NCBI RefSeq assembly: GCF_025685425.1 | Contig: NZ_JAGTAS010000057.1 | Coordinates: 310,001-374,000 of the forward strand | DNA length: 64,000 nucleotides | Origin: Terriglobus albidus | GTDB taxonomy: Bacteria; Acidobacteriota; Terriglobia; Terriglobales; Acidobacteriaceae | Direction of reading: 5' to 3' | Shown: positions 43,531 to 53,423 of the stretch, piece by piece | Numbering within the stretch: position 1 is the first letter of the stretch | Layout: each line of letters opens with the position of its first letter | Notes under the pieces: generated by a model | What the model was told of the DNA's origin: nothing | Databases searched by the model: none | Seen by the model: the letters and a program-made list of their open reading frames with translations, nothing else | Position numbers and translations under genes: made by a program

Positions 43531-45648
43531 TCAGTGTTCCTGCGGCTCAGTAGAGAACAGCAGGAGCGAACGTGCCGTCACCTCGTATTCCGTACCGGGT
43601 GCGTGGGTGCTTTGCCCGGCGGTGACTGTGAGATTCGTATCGACCAACAGATTCCAGCCTTTCCTGCCGCACTCGGGCAGCCTGAACGGGACAGCATCGG
43701 CACTCCCATTCAGAATCAGCAATAGCGTCGTGCTATCACTCCCCATTTGTAATCCTGTGGTCCTGCTTCGACCATCCAGCAGCATGCCGACACACTTCAT
43801 GCCGGCGTCATCCCAATGCTCAGCCTGCATCTCCTGACCATTTGGGTGAAGCCACTGCAGATCTTTGCTGCCAAAGGCCTCGTCATATTGCCCGACATAG
43901 AACCTCGGGCGACGAAGAGCTGGAAACTTTTTTCTCAGACCGATGACGTACTTTGCAAATTCCAGGAGTTGCTGATTTTTGTCTCGCATCTCCCAATCGA
44001 TCCAGGAGATCTCATTGTCCTGGCAATAGGCATTGTTATTACCCTGCTGTGTACGACCGAACTCATCTCCGGCGAGAAGCATCGGCGTTCCCTGCCCGAA
44101 GAACAGCGTGGCGAGCAGATTCTTCATCTGCCGCAGTCGCAAATCTTTGATCTTCTGGTCTTCCGTCGGCCCTTCAACGCCGCAGTTCCAGGAATGGTTA
44201 TCGTTGCTGCCATCCTGGTTGTTTTCGCCATTGGCTTCGTTGTGCTTGTCATTGAAGGTCACAAGGTCGTTCAGGGTGAATCCATCGTGCGCTGTTATGA
44301 AGTTAACTGTGGCCCATGGCCGCCTGCCGCCGTGATTAAACAGGTCCCCCGAAGCGGTAAGGCGAGGAGCAATCTTTCCTGCCGTTGCCTCTCCGCGCCA
44401 GAAATCCCGTACTGTATCGCGGAAGAGATCATTCCATTCCGCCCATCCCGGAGGAAAACCACCGACTTGATATCCCCCAGGACCGCAGTCCCATGGCTCA
44501 GCGATCAGCTTGACGGACGCAAGTACCGGATCCTGCGAACAAACCTTGAGAAAGCCGCCCTCGGAATCGAATCCCGTCGCTTCCCTTCCCAGCACCGTAC
44601 CCAGATCGAACCGGAAGCCATCGACATTTGTCTGTTCGACCCAATAACGGAGCGAGTCCATGACCATTTGCAGGACGCGGGGATGGCTCACGTTTACCGT
44701 GTTTCCCGTCCCCGTCTCATTGAGATAGTACCGCCGCTGATCCGGCACCAGGCGGTAGTAGCTGGCGTTGTCGATACCTTTAAACGAAAGGGTGGGCCCT
44801 TTCTCGTTGCCTTCGGCAGTGTGGTTATAGACCACATCCAGAATGACCTCGAGGCCATTCTCGTGGTAACGGGCCACCATCTCCTTGAACTCTTTGAGCG
44901 TGTCTGGCCGATTGGAGGCATAACGCGGATCCGGTGCGAAAAAACCAATGGTGTTGTATCCCCAGTAATTACGGAGTCCTTTCTCCAGCAGGTAGTTATC
45001 GTCAACAAAGGTATGGATCGGGAGAAACTCGACCGAGGTAATTCCCAGCGACCGCAGATATGCAATCACCTGCGGATCCGCGGCGCCGGCATATGTTCCC
45101 TGGATCTCTTCCGGCATACCGGGATATCTCCTGGTGAGTCCGCGCACGTGAGCCTCATAGATGAGGGTCTCGCTCCATCCAATACGCTTGCGGCGACGTT
45201 CTCCGCTGAAGTCGAAGTTGGGATCTACGACAATACACTTCGGGACATATGGCGCCGAGTCGCGCTCGTCAAACGTCAAATCGTCGCCCGATTCCACTTT
45301 GTAGCCAAAGATCGCGGGATTCCACACCACCTCACCGATATGCGCATAGGCATACGGATCGAGAAGCAGCTTGTGGTGATTGAAACGGTATCCGGATGTG
45401 GGCTCATAGGGACCGTACACTCTGTACCCATAACGCTGTCCGAAACCGGCGCCACGGAGGTATCCGTGCCAGATCTCGTTCGTGTGTTCGGGCAGCTCAA
45501 TGCGCTCAAGCTCAGTCTTCCCATCTTCCGAAAACAGGCAGAGTTCAACTTTGCTCGCGTTGGCAGAAAACAAGGCGAAGTTCACTCCATCGCCATCCCA
45601 TAACGCCCCTAGCCGGGTCGGAGTACCTTCTTCTAGCTTGTATGACAT
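43531..45648 (-). CDS. glgX: Glycogen debranching enzyme GlgX
   Basis: Isoamylase-type GH13 enzyme of about 705 residues that removes alpha-1,6 branches from glycogen limit dextrin in the cytoplasm. N-terminal CBM48 (about 5-110: GTPTRLGALWDGDGVNFALF, then YRVYGPYEP), followed by the barrel. Catalytic Asp in GFRFDLGTVLGRE, Glu in IAEPWDCGPGGYQ and transition-state Asp in ITAHDGFTLNDLV; the C-terminal beta domain starts near residue 610. Length and order match the family. It lies 8 bp before the FAD oxidoreductase stop-to-start junction, the oxidoreductase start being downstream of this stop, so the two are probably co-transcribed. Confidence 0.95.
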   Translation of the reverse strand: MSYKLEEGTPTRLGALWDGDGVNFALFSANASKVELCLFSEDGKTELERIELPEHTNEIWHGYLRGAGFGQRYGYRVYGPYEPTSGYRFNHHKLLLDPYAYAHIGEVVWNPAIFGYKVESGDDLTFDERDSAPYVPKCIVVDPNFDFSGERRRKRIGWSETLIYEAHVRGLTRRYPGMPEEIQGTYAGAADPQVIAYLRSLGITSVEFLPIHTFVDDNYLLEKGLRNYWGYNTIGFFAPDPRYASNRPDTLKEFKEMVARYHENGLEVILDVVYNHTAEGNEKGPTLSFKGIDNASYYRLVPDQRRYYLNETGTGNTVNVSHPRVLQMVMDSLRYWVEQTNVDGFRFDLGTVLGREATGFDSEGGFLKVCSQDPVLASVKLIAEPWDCGPGGYQVGGFPPGWAEWNDLFRDTVRDFWRGEATAGKIAPRLTASGDLFNHGGRRPWATVNFITAHDGFTLNDLVTFNDKHNEANGENNQDGSNDNHSWNCGVEGPTEDQKIKDLRLRQMKNLLATLFFGQGTPMLLAGDEFGRTQQGNNNAYCQDNEISWIDWEMRDKNQQLLEFAKYVIGLRKKFPALRRPRFYVGQYDEAFGSKDLQWLHPNGQEMQAEHWDDAGMKCVGMLLDGRSRTTGLQMGSDSTTLLLILNGSADAVPFRLPECGRKGWNLLVDTNLTVTAGQSTHAPGTEYEVTARSLLLFSTEPQEH

Positions 45649-45819
45649 GCGGTCACGTCCTGAGGACCTTTGGATGCAGGAAACGTGCATTCCTTTGGCT
45701 CCGGCACGAATTAGTAGCCTTTATGCGCCCCACCGATCCGGACGCCCCACTGATCCGGCAACATCTTTCCTGCAATCTGGCATCGAACCGGTACCGAATG
45801 CAGAGGGAGAGGAGAGACT

Positions 45820-46686
45820 GTGCGCCGCGCTTCACCAGGAACTTCGCTTCTGGAAGGACTCGAACCACTCATCGAAGCCGTGCAACAGAAACGACTCATT
45901 CTTTTTGTCGGCGGAGGCGCGTCACAGAATCTCGGCCTGCCGGACTTTACCGCACTGGTAAAGCACCTGGCGCAGGAACTCGGGACAGAACAACCGGCGC
46001 TAGCATACCCTGACTATCCCATCATCGCGGAAGCGTATCTTCTCAAACATGGCAAACTTGGTCCTCTGAGAAGCTGGATGGACCTCACCTGGCACCCTAA
46101 CAGCGTTTCGATTGCAGATTCTGAGCTGCACCGGCTCATTGTAGAGATCGGGTTCTCGACCATCTACACCACCAATTATGACCGTTGGCTGGAACGGGCC
46201 TTCGAACAATATAAAAAGCCGTTTCACAAGATAGCCAACGTGGCGGACCTGACTCAGCATGCAGCCGGTGCGACGGAGATTATCAAGTTCCACGGCGACT
46301 TCGAAGATGACGAGTCGCTGGTCCTCACAGAGTCGAGCTATTTCCAGCGTATGCTCTTTGAGAGCCCGCTGGATCTGCGGCTACGATCAGACAGTCTGGC
46401 CCGTCCAATACTCTTTATCGGTTACAGCCTTCACGACATCAATACACGCTATTTGCTTTTTCGCCTGCAGGAGCTCTGGAGAAACTCCGTTTACGGCAAC
46501 CAGCGGCCACTATCCTACATTGTGATGAACCAGCACGATCTCCCACAGGAAGCGGTTCTACGCAGCCGCGGAGTCATACCCATCGTCCTTGAAAACCTGG
46601 ATGCGGGTGAGGCTGTCACTCGCCTTCTCCGGGAATTGAGCAACTCCGTCTCTAAGGCGAAACCGAAGAAAACATCCTCGTCCTGA
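45820..46686 (+). CDS. Stand-alone SIR2-like domain protein
   Basis: A 288-residue SIR2-family protein (SIR2_2-like). It starts at GTG 45820, with GAGGAG five bases upstream. NAD-binding blocks: RLILFVGGGASQNLGLPDF (G-A-S in place of G-A-G-I-S of classical sirtuins), IYTTNYDRWLE (T-x-N-x-D), KFHGDFEDDESLVLT (the catalytic His) and FIGYSLHDINTRYLL. No zinc ribbon is present, so it is not a classical deacetylase. Related domains act as NAD-depleting effectors in Thoeris, DSR and other anti-phage systems, but here no partner gene (TIR, HerA, Argonaute) adjoins. It is divergent from glgX. Confidence 0.85.
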   Translation: MRRASPGTSLLEGLEPLIEAVQQKRLILFVGGGASQNLGLPDFTALVKHLAQELGTEQPALAYPDYPIIAEAYLLKHGKLGPLRSWMDLTWHPNSVSIADSELHRLIVEIGFSTIYTTNYDRWLERAFEQYKKPFHKIANVADLTQHAAGATEIIKFHGDFEDDESLVLTESSYFQRMLFESPLDLRLRSDSLARPILFIGYSLHDINTRYLLFRLQELWRNSVYGNQRPLSYIVMNQHDLPQEAVLRSRGVIPIVLENLDAGEAVTRLLRELSNSVSKAKPKKTSSS

Positions 46687-46834
46687 TGGTGGTCCGCACA
46701 CCGAGGTCGAATGAGCATACACTTCTAATGACGCTGGCAGGACTAGGGACGTCCCTTGGACGCACGCGTCACGTGACGCCAGCAATCCGTGCCTTCCTGC
46801 CTCTACTATTTATTGACAGCAAAAGGAATTTCTT

Positions 46835-49800
46835 ATGGCAGACACCTCCCAGCGCACACCAGCTCACGAAAAAGCCCCTCACGCGGAGCAGGATCAGAAC
46901 CTGGATCTGGAACTCGTTCAGGATACCTTGCAGGTAAGTGATGGCCCCGACGAAGCCACGAGCAGCGACAGCGAAAGCGGTCCTCAGGTAAGCGTGGTCG
47001 TTGAGAACAGTGAGGAGCAGCAGGCTCCGGCATTGCCGTACCCGGTCGTTGCCATGGGCGCCTCAGCCGGCGGACTGCAGGCATTTGTCTCACTCTTCGA
47101 AAACCTTCCCGAAGATACGGGCATGGCGTTCGCCGTGATCTCCCATCTCGCCCCCGACCAGCCGAGCTTCATGCCGGAAATCCTGTCCCGGCACACTGAG
47201 ATGCCGGTCCAGGCCATGCATAGCGGGCAGAAGATGGAACCCAACCACGTCTACGTTCTGCCGCCGAATCAGGTCGCGCAGTTACGGCATGGTGTGATCC
47301 ATTTGCACGAAAGGCAGCGTCTCCGGGAACGGCATCATCTGCCGATCGATGCGTTTTTCTATTCGATCGCCGCAGACCAGCGAAATCACGCGATAGGAGT
47401 GGTGCTCTCAGGCGCAGACTCCGACGGAGCCCTGGGGTTAAAGGCCATCAAAGGGGAAGGCGGTATCGCCCTGGTGCAGTCGCCTGAAACCGCGCAACAG
47501 GGCAGTATGCCGCTCAGCTCCATTGCGGCAGACCACGTCGACCTCATTGTCCCGCCGGCGCAGTTAGGCATAGAGCTGGCCCGTTTGGCCCACCAGTTCT
47601 TCCGCCCCGAGGTCCGATCCCTGGAGACCGGCGAGGCGCCACCCACCGACGAACAGAGTTACAACCGCATTCTCCAGCTGCTTCGCAGCCAGTCTGGACT
47701 CGAGCTCCGGCAATATAAGCCGGAGACCATCCGCCGCCGCATTGCCAGGCGCATGATCCTGCTGCGTATCGAAACACTCGCGGAATATCTCCGGTTTCTT
47801 CAAATACGGACTGACGAACTGCGCGTCCTGCAGGAAGATGTCCTTATCAGCGTGACGCGCTTCTTCCGAGATCCGGATTTCTGGCTGTCCCTCAGCACCA
47901 ATATCCTGCCAACTTTCTTTCAGAATCGCTCGCCGGAGAAGCCGGTGCGCATCTGGTGCGCGGGATGCTCCACAGGCGAAGAAGCCTATTCCCTGGCGAT
48001 TACATTGCTCGAATACCTTACCTCCCACGGCATGGATACCGCGGTTCAGATCTTCGGCACCGATGCCAGCGAACACTCGATTGAGCAGGCGCGTACGGCA
48101 ATCTACCCGGAGACGCTCGCTGCGGAGATCTCGCCAGAGCGCCTGCGCCGTTTCTTCACCAAAGTGGATAGCGGATATCAGGTCTCCAAACGAGTGCGGG
48201 ATTGCTGCATCTTCGCCCGCCAGAATCTGTGTATTGATCCACCCTTCTCGCACATCGACTTCCTGAGCTGCCGGAATGTCATGATCTATTTCAATCAGAC
48301 GCTGCAAAAACAGGTCATGTCGACCTTTCACTATGCGCTCGAGCCGGATGGGTACATGCTCTTGGGCATGTCGGAAAGTCTGCGCGATTACACGGATCTG
48401 TTTAATGCCGTCGACCGGAAATACAAGATCTACTCCAAAGTCGGAGGTTCCTCCCAGCGGCCTTACAGCCTGACCCAGGCGTTTTCCGTAACCAATATCT
48501 CGATGGGTATGCGTGAGTCCATCGGCTCTTTCATGAATGAGGGCTGGACGGAATTGGAGCTACAGCGAGCCGCCGATCGCATCGTCCTCGCGCGTTACGG
48601 CCCTCCGGGTCTGATCGTCGATGATCGACTGAACGTTCTGCAGGCACGGGGACAGACAGCTCCCTTCGTCGAACTGGCCTCAGGCGCCGTGAGCTGGAAC
48701 CTCTCGCGGGTGCTTCGAGAAGATATCTCCGCAGAGGTCAAGGTGGCAACGGAACGTTCCATTCAGGAAAACATCCCTGTCTCGAGCACCATTCCGATGC
48801 GAAGTGAGGAGGGCACCGAGATGTTATTGCAGCTCGATGTCTTGCCAATTACCAGCGCAACAGCGAGAACACGCTGCTTTCTGATTCTGTTTTCTACTCC
48901 GGAAGCAAAATCCAAATCGGAGGCCTTCCACCAGGCTGCACTTCCGGTGTTGTCGATCGACGATAAGGAAAAACTGATCGCGCAACTGCGTCAAGATCTG
49001 ACTTCGACGCGGTTTCATTTGCAGTCACTGATCGAAGAGCGAGATGCCCGCAATCAGGAGCTCGTCTCGGCAAACGAAGAGATTCAGTCAGCCAACGAAG
49101 AACTCCAGAGCACTAACGAAGAGCTGGAAACGACCAAAGAAGAGCTGCAGTCCGCGAACGAGGAGCTGCAGACTGTCAATGAGGAGCTGCAGCAGCGGAA
49201 TGCCGTTCTAACCCAGACCGGCAATGACCTCACCAACCTGCTGACCAGCGTCAATATGCCCTTGCTCATGTTGACGGAGAACCTGCACATCCGCCAGTTC
49301 ACTCCGCCGATGGAGCGACTCCTCAATGTCCGGGCCTCCGACATCGGCCGCTCGATCTCAGAGCTTCGTCTCCAGCTCTCGATCGACGACATCGAACCGA
49401 TTCTGCTCGATGTGCTTGATACATTAGGAACCCGCGAAGTGGAAGTACAGGATCGCGAGGGCCGTTGGTATCTGCTGCGGGTTCGCCCCTATCGCACCAC
49501 GGACAACAAAATTGAAGGCCTGGTGGTTCTTCTGGTCGATATTGATCAGCTCCGAAGCAGCCAGCAAGAGCTCCGTGAAGCACGCGATTTCGCCAATACG
49601 GTCGTCCAAAGCGTGCCCGTCCCGGTAGTGGTGCTCAAAGCCGATTGCACCGTCAGGAGTGTAAATAACTCATTCCGTGAGCTGACACAGATGAAGGATA
49701 GCGACCTCATCGGAAGGTCGTTTCCTGATCTGGCTAACCTCTTCTGGGGTGTCAATGGCCTTACGGAGCAGTTGCACGAGCTCGCAAAATCCGCAGCAGG

Positions 49801-50689
49801 GACCGCGATTGAACTGGAACACGAATCCACGACCGCCCAGCGAAAGACCATCAGTATCAAAGCACAGGCTCTATCAACCGATGGTGATCGGATTCTTTTA
49901 CTCACGCTGGAAGATGTCACTCTCCACAAAGAGGCTGAGCGTGCACTCAACCAGCAGCAGGAAGCTCTTCAGAACGAGGTCGAAGTGACTGGAAAGACGT
50001 TATTGCAGGCACGCGAACAACTTTCAGAGCTGGCGGCCCATCTCTTCTCGGTACAGGAAGAAGAACGGCAGTATGTGGCCCGTGAGTTACACGACGATAT
50101 CAGCCAGCGGCTTTCAGCGCTGGAGATTCTTTGTGATACGTGGCGAGGCCGAACCAATAATCCGGAAGAAAAGCGGGACCTGGCATCGCTCCACGATCAG
50201 CTTCATGCACTGAACGACGATATCCGTACCATCTCTCACCGCCTGCATCCTTCCATCCTGAACCACCTCGGGCTTGCCGCTGCCGTACGTGCTTTGGTCG
50301 ACGACTTTCGCGAGCGGGAAAAGATGCCGGCTACGTTCGCAGAATCGGATATTCCGGAAAAGCTCGACCAGGTTATCAGCACCTCACTCTATCGGATTAC
50401 GCAGGAAGCACTTCGGAATGTAGGCAAACATGCCGGACCGACTCACGTTAAGGTAATGTTGACCGGTGAGGATCACACTATCCGCTTATCGGTGCGAGAT
50501 TTCGGAATCGGATTCGATCAGGAATCTGAATACCCTTTGCATGGCCTTGGTTTGATTTCAATGAAGGAGCGGGCCCGCATCGCGGGAGGCAGCTTTGAAA
50601 TACTCTCGTCTCTCGGAGAGGGCGTCTCAATTACCGTAACCGTTCCTAATGGAGCCCACCTTGCGAAGAATCCGAATTCTGATCGCTGA
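46835..50689 (+). CDS. CheB-CheR-PAS-histidine kinase fusion
   Basis: A 1,284-residue multidomain sensor with AAGGAA before the start. Order: acidic N-terminal tail; CheB methylesterase (about 69-252, GASAGGL Ser, SHLAP His, LSGADSDG Asp); CheR methyltransferase (about 274-538, RRIARRM, then WCAGCSTGEEAYSLAI); PAS-like region (542-708); a long heptad coiled coil (about 710-793) of repeated ANEEL/TNEEL units; two PAS domains (about 796-905, 919-1022); HisKA_3 dimerisation with ARELHDDISQR (His 1086); HATPase (about 1189-1270, NVGKHAG and GLGLISM). The fusion is likely a cytoplasmic signalling hub and shares an operon with the LuxR-type regulator. Confidence 0.93.
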   Translation: MADTSQRTPAHEKAPHAEQDQNLDLELVQDTLQVSDGPDEATSSDSESGPQVSVVVENSEEQQAPALPYPVVAMGASAGGLQAFVSLFENLPEDTGMAFAVISHLAPDQPSFMPEILSRHTEMPVQAMHSGQKMEPNHVYVLPPNQVAQLRHGVIHLHERQRLRERHHLPIDAFFYSIAADQRNHAIGVVLSGADSDGALGLKAIKGEGGIALVQSPETAQQGSMPLSSIAADHVDLIVPPAQLGIELARLAHQFFRPEVRSLETGEAPPTDEQSYNRILQLLRSQSGLELRQYKPETIRRRIARRMILLRIETLAEYLRFLQIRTDELRVLQEDVLISVTRFFRDPDFWLSLSTNILPTFFQNRSPEKPVRIWCAGCSTGEEAYSLAITLLEYLTSHGMDTAVQIFGTDASEHSIEQARTAIYPETLAAEISPERLRRFFTKVDSGYQVSKRVRDCCIFARQNLCIDPPFSHIDFLSCRNVMIYFNQTLQKQVMSTFHYALEPDGYMLLGMSESLRDYTDLFNAVDRKYKIYSKVGGSSQRPYSLTQAFSVTNISMGMRESIGSFMNEGWTELELQRAADRIVLARYGPPGLIVDDRLNVLQARGQTAPFVELASGAVSWNLSRVLREDISAEVKVATERSIQENIPVSSTIPMRSEEGTEMLLQLDVLPITSATARTRCFLILFSTPEAKSKSEAFHQAALPVLSIDDKEKLIAQLRQDLTSTRFHLQSLIEERDARNQELVSANEEIQSANEELQSTNEELETTKEELQSANEELQTVNEELQQRNAVLTQTGNDLTNLLTSVNMPLLMLTENLHIRQFTPPMERLLNVRASDIGRSISELRLQLSIDDIEPILLDVLDTLGTREVEVQDREGRWYLLRVRPYRTTDNKIEGLVVLLVDIDQLRSSQQELREARDFANTVVQSVPVPVVVLKADCTVRSVNNSFRELTQMKDSDLIGRSFPDLANLFWGVNGLTEQLHELAKSAAGTAIELEHESTTAQRKTISIKAQALSTDGDRILLLTLEDVTLHKEAERALNQQQEALQNEVEVTGKTLLQAREQLSELAAHLFSVQEEERQYVARELHDDISQRLSALEILCDTWRGRTNNPEEKRDLASLHDQLHALNDDIRTISHRLHPSILNHLGLAAAVRALVDDFREREKMPATFAESDIPEKLDQVISTSLYRITQEALRNVGKHAGPTHVKVMLTGEDHTIRLSVRDFGIGFDQESEYPLHGLGLISMKERARIAGGSFEILSSLGEGVSITVTVPNGAHLAKNPNSDR

Positions 50690-51308
50690 CGACCACCCGC
50701 TGGTCGCGGAAGGCCTTCGCCAGCTCCTCAATGCAGAGTACGAGGTCGTTGGTATTTCGTCGAATGGAAGGTCGGTACTGACGGACGCGATCCGCCTTCA
50801 ACCGGATATTGTACTGCTGGACATCGCGATGCCTGAGCTGAATGGTATCGAAGCCGCCCGCCGGCTCCGAAAGCTGGTTCCTTCAGCCCAGATTGTTTTT
50901 GTAACGCAGCAAATCGATGTCCAATACCTCCGGGCGGCCTTTCGCGCCGGTGGTATTGGATACTGTGCAAAGCAATCGGCATCTACAGAGATTCTCGCTG
51001 CAGTGCGTCGGGCCGCGGCCGGAAAGCCGTACGTTACATCGCTGTTGAAGGCGTCATTGCCTTCGCTCTCACTGCAGGATCTCCGTCAGGCATCCGATAT
51101 CTTTCCTGACACGCTCACGCCCCGTCAGCGCGAGGTATTGCAACTTGTCGCCGAGGGAAAATCCGTCAAAGAGATCTCAGCATCACTCAATATCTCTTCG
51201 AAGACCGTGGAGTTTCATAAAAGCGCCCTCATGAATGAACTGGGAATCCGCACGACTGCGGAACTGACTCGATACGCGATCTCACGCGGTATCGTCACTC
51301 TCAATTAA
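50649..51308 (+). CDS. LuxR/NarL-type response regulator
   Basis: A 219-residue regulator. Receiver domain (about 8-125) with acidic pair in IADDHP, phosphoacceptor Asp 58 in VLLDIAMPE and Lys in GYCAKQ; C-terminal LuxR helix-turn-helix (about 150-213) with TPRQREVLQLVAEGKSVKEI and ISSKTVEFHKSALM. The start overlaps the kinase fusion by 41 bp, so it is translationally coupled and almost certainly the cognate target of that HisKA_3 kinase. Confidence 0.95.
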   Translation: MEPTLRRIRILIADDHPLVAEGLRQLLNAEYEVVGISSNGRSVLTDAIRLQPDIVLLDIAMPELNGIEAARRLRKLVPSAQIVFVTQQIDVQYLRAAFRAGGIGYCAKQSASTEILAAVRRAAAGKPYVTSLLKASLPSLSLQDLRQASDIFPDTLTPRQREVLQLVAEGKSVKEISASLNISSKTVEFHKSALMNELGIRTTAELTRYAISRGIVTLN

Positions 51309-51587
51309 CCGCTCGTCTCCCAAAACGCTGGGAGTCCTCCGAAGTCTCCCTCATGTCCCAGAGCCCCATCGTGCTCACGATGGATGATCCTCGCTTCTAC
51401 CTGGTCATGCCTCCGTATGTGTGTCTTCGATCCACGAAGTCAGGAGGACGCCGTGATGTGCCATAGAAGGCCGTCAGAGAGGAAGCGGGCAACTCTTCTA
51501 CTCCGCCCGCCATCAGCATTGTTCGAATAAAGACACGAAGATCGTTGTCTCACGAAGAACACAGGTTCACCGGCGAGTGGATTGACA

Positions 51588-53423
51588 ATGAAAAGTACGG
51601 GATCGAGAACCCTCTGGCTTGTACTGTTTGGCATCCTTGGCTTCTGGTTCATGCTGGGCTGCCACAAACAATCCTCCTCGACGTCTGCTTCCACAGGCGG
51701 TTCGATACACCCCTACACCGCGGAGATGGAAAAGGACGATGGTCAATGGGTCCGCGCGACCAAGGACTTCGCTAATACCCGCTACAGCTCCCTTTCGCAG
51801 ATTACGGCGCAAAATGTCGCACAGCTTCGCGTCTCCTGGACGTTTGCGACGACAGTGCCTCATGGCCAGGAAGCCGCTCCCATTGTGGCGAATAACACGA
51901 TGTATCTCGCTACGCCGTGGCCAAATGTGCTTTACGCACTGGACCTCACCAAGCCTGGCGCACCTCTGAAATGGAAATATGAGCCCCATCCTTCGCCGGC
52001 CGCGAAGGGCGAAGCATGTTGCGATTGGGTGACTCGCGGCGCCGTCTTCGACAACGGAAAGCTCTTTTTCAATACGCTCGACGGGTACACCATCGCTCTG
52101 AATGCCGATACCGGAGAACAGCTCTGGAGAACGCATCTCGCCGATCTCAACAATGGCGAGACCATCACGATGGCGCCGATGGTCGTGCGCAATCATGTCT
52201 TTGTCGGCAACTCCGGAGGAGAGTTCGGGGTTCGGGGATGGCTTGCGGCGCTTGATACCTCCAGCGGCAAACTTGCCTGGAAGGCCTACAGCACAGGGCC
52301 CGATAACGAAGTGCTTATCGGCTCTCGCTTTCATCCCTACTACGCGACAGACAAAGGCTCCGACCTCGGTGTAAAGACCTGGCCTCCAGACGCCTGGCGG
52401 ATCGGTGGTGGAACCGTATGGGGATTTCTCTCTTATGACCCTCAGCTCAACCTGATCTACTACGGAACTGCCAATCCGGGTCCGTGGAATCCAGAGGTCA
52501 GGCCCGGCGACAACAAGTGGACCGCCGGCATGTTCGCACGCGATCCCGATACGGGCGAGGCGGTCTGGTTCTATCAGATGTCTCCGCATGATCTTTTTGA
52601 CTGGGACGGCATCAATGAAGATGTGCTTGTCGATCTTCCCTGGCAGGGACAGCTTCGAAAAGTGCTCCTCCGTCCTGACCGCAATGGGCATGTCTACGTG
52701 ATCGACCGGGCAACCGGACAGGTGCTCTCTGCGAATCCATTCGCCTATACGAACACCACGACCGGCGTCGATCTTCGGACGGGAGCTCTGCAGCGGATTC
52801 CTGACAAAGCACCCAGAACCGGACAGGTGGTACGGAATATCTGCCCTGACGCTCCCGGAGCGAAGGACTGGCAACCCTCGTCTTTCTCGCCGCAGACGGG
52901 TCTTCTTTATATCCCCCACCAGAACATGTGTATGGATGAAGAAGGGACAGAGGTCAGCTATATCGCCGGAACTCCATATGTCGGGTCTTCTGTGCAGTAT
53001 TACGCGGGTCCAGGTGGCCACATGGGCGAGCTTACTGCGTGGGATCCGATCGCCGGTAAAGCTGTCTGGACAATCAAAGACAAATACCCGATCTGGAGCG
53101 GGACCGTCACCACCGCCGGAGGCCTGGTCTTCTTCGGCACCATGGATGGATGGTTCAAAGCGGCCGACGCAAAGACTGGGAATATCCTTTGGCAGTTCAA
53201 GACTGACTCCGGCATTATCGGTCAGCCGGTGAGCTACCGCGGCCCTGATGGAAAGCAATATATTGCGATCCTCTCGGGGATCGGCGGCTGGCCGGGCTCT
53301 ATCGTTGCCGGCCAGCTCGATACCCGCGATGGAACTGCGGCCAACGGGTGGGGAAAGGCGCTTCCCAACATCCGCAACGAGGTTACGGCAGGAGGGACAC
53401 TGTATGTTTTCTCTCTTCCGTAG
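51588..53423 (+). CDS. PQQ-dependent alcohol dehydrogenase, lanthanide-type (XoxF-like)
   Basis: Periplasmic quinoprotein of 611 residues that oxidises methanol or another primary alcohol. It has a hydrophobic leader ending near LGC (possible lipoprotein). Eight-bladed propeller with W-docking repeats. Active-site features: vicinal disulphide Cys 144-Cys 145; metal ligands Glu 212 in GGEFGVRG, Asn 296 in TANPGPWN, catalytic Asp 338 and an additional Asp 340 in FDWDGINE. The Asp two residues after the catalytic one is the mark of lanthanide-binding XoxF/ExaF enzymes (Ala in calcium MxaF). It has no cytochrome domain, in contrast to the enzyme at 10258. First gene of a nine-gene block with the oxidase; its 3' end overlaps the binding-protein gene. 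Confidence 0.9.
   Translation: MKSTGSRTLWLVLFGILGFWFMLGCHKQSSSTSASTGGSIHPYTAEMEKDDGQWVRATKDFANTRYSSLSQITAQNVAQLRVSWTFATTVPHGQEAAPIVANNTMYLATPWPNVLYALDLTKPGAPLKWKYEPHPSPAAKGEACCDWVTRGAVFDNGKLFFNTLDGYTIALNADTGEQLWRTHLADLNNGETITMAPMVVRNHVFVGNSGGEFGVRGWLAALDTSSGKLAWKAYSTGPDNEVLIGSRFHPYYATDKGSDLGVKTWPPDAWRIGGGTVWGFLSYDPQLNLIYYGTANPGPWNPEVRPGDNKWTAGMFARDPDTGEAVWFYQMSPHDLFDWDGINEDVLVDLPWQGQLRKVLLRPDRNGHVYVIDRATGQVLSANPFAYTNTTTGVDLRTGALQRIPDKAPRTGQVVRNICPDAPGAKDWQPSSFSPQTGLLYIPHQNMCMDEEGTEVSYIAGTPYVGSSVQYYAGPGGHMGELTAWDPIAGKAVWTIKDKYPIWSGTVTTAGGLVFFGTMDGWFKAADAKTGNILWQFKTDSGIIGQPVSYRGPDGKQYIAILSGIGGWPGSIVAGQLDTRDGTAANGWGKALPNIRNEVTAGGTLYVFSLP

Noticed and set aside
43816-45603. 595-codon open frame opposite glgX
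   Set aside because: It lies wholly antisense to a well-supported GlgX with all catalytic motifs; its translation has no recognisable domain, and it reflects codon bias of the opposite strand.
49069-49200. Regular short DNA repeat resembling a minisatellite
   Set aside because: It is the coding sequence of the ANEEL/TNEEL heptads of the coiled coil in the CheB-CheR kinase, so the protein repeat explains it.
51309-51587. Possible gene between the LuxR regulator and the XoxF-like gene
   Set aside because: No start with a ribosome site and no recognisable protein; only a weak 6-bp hairpin at 51317-51334.
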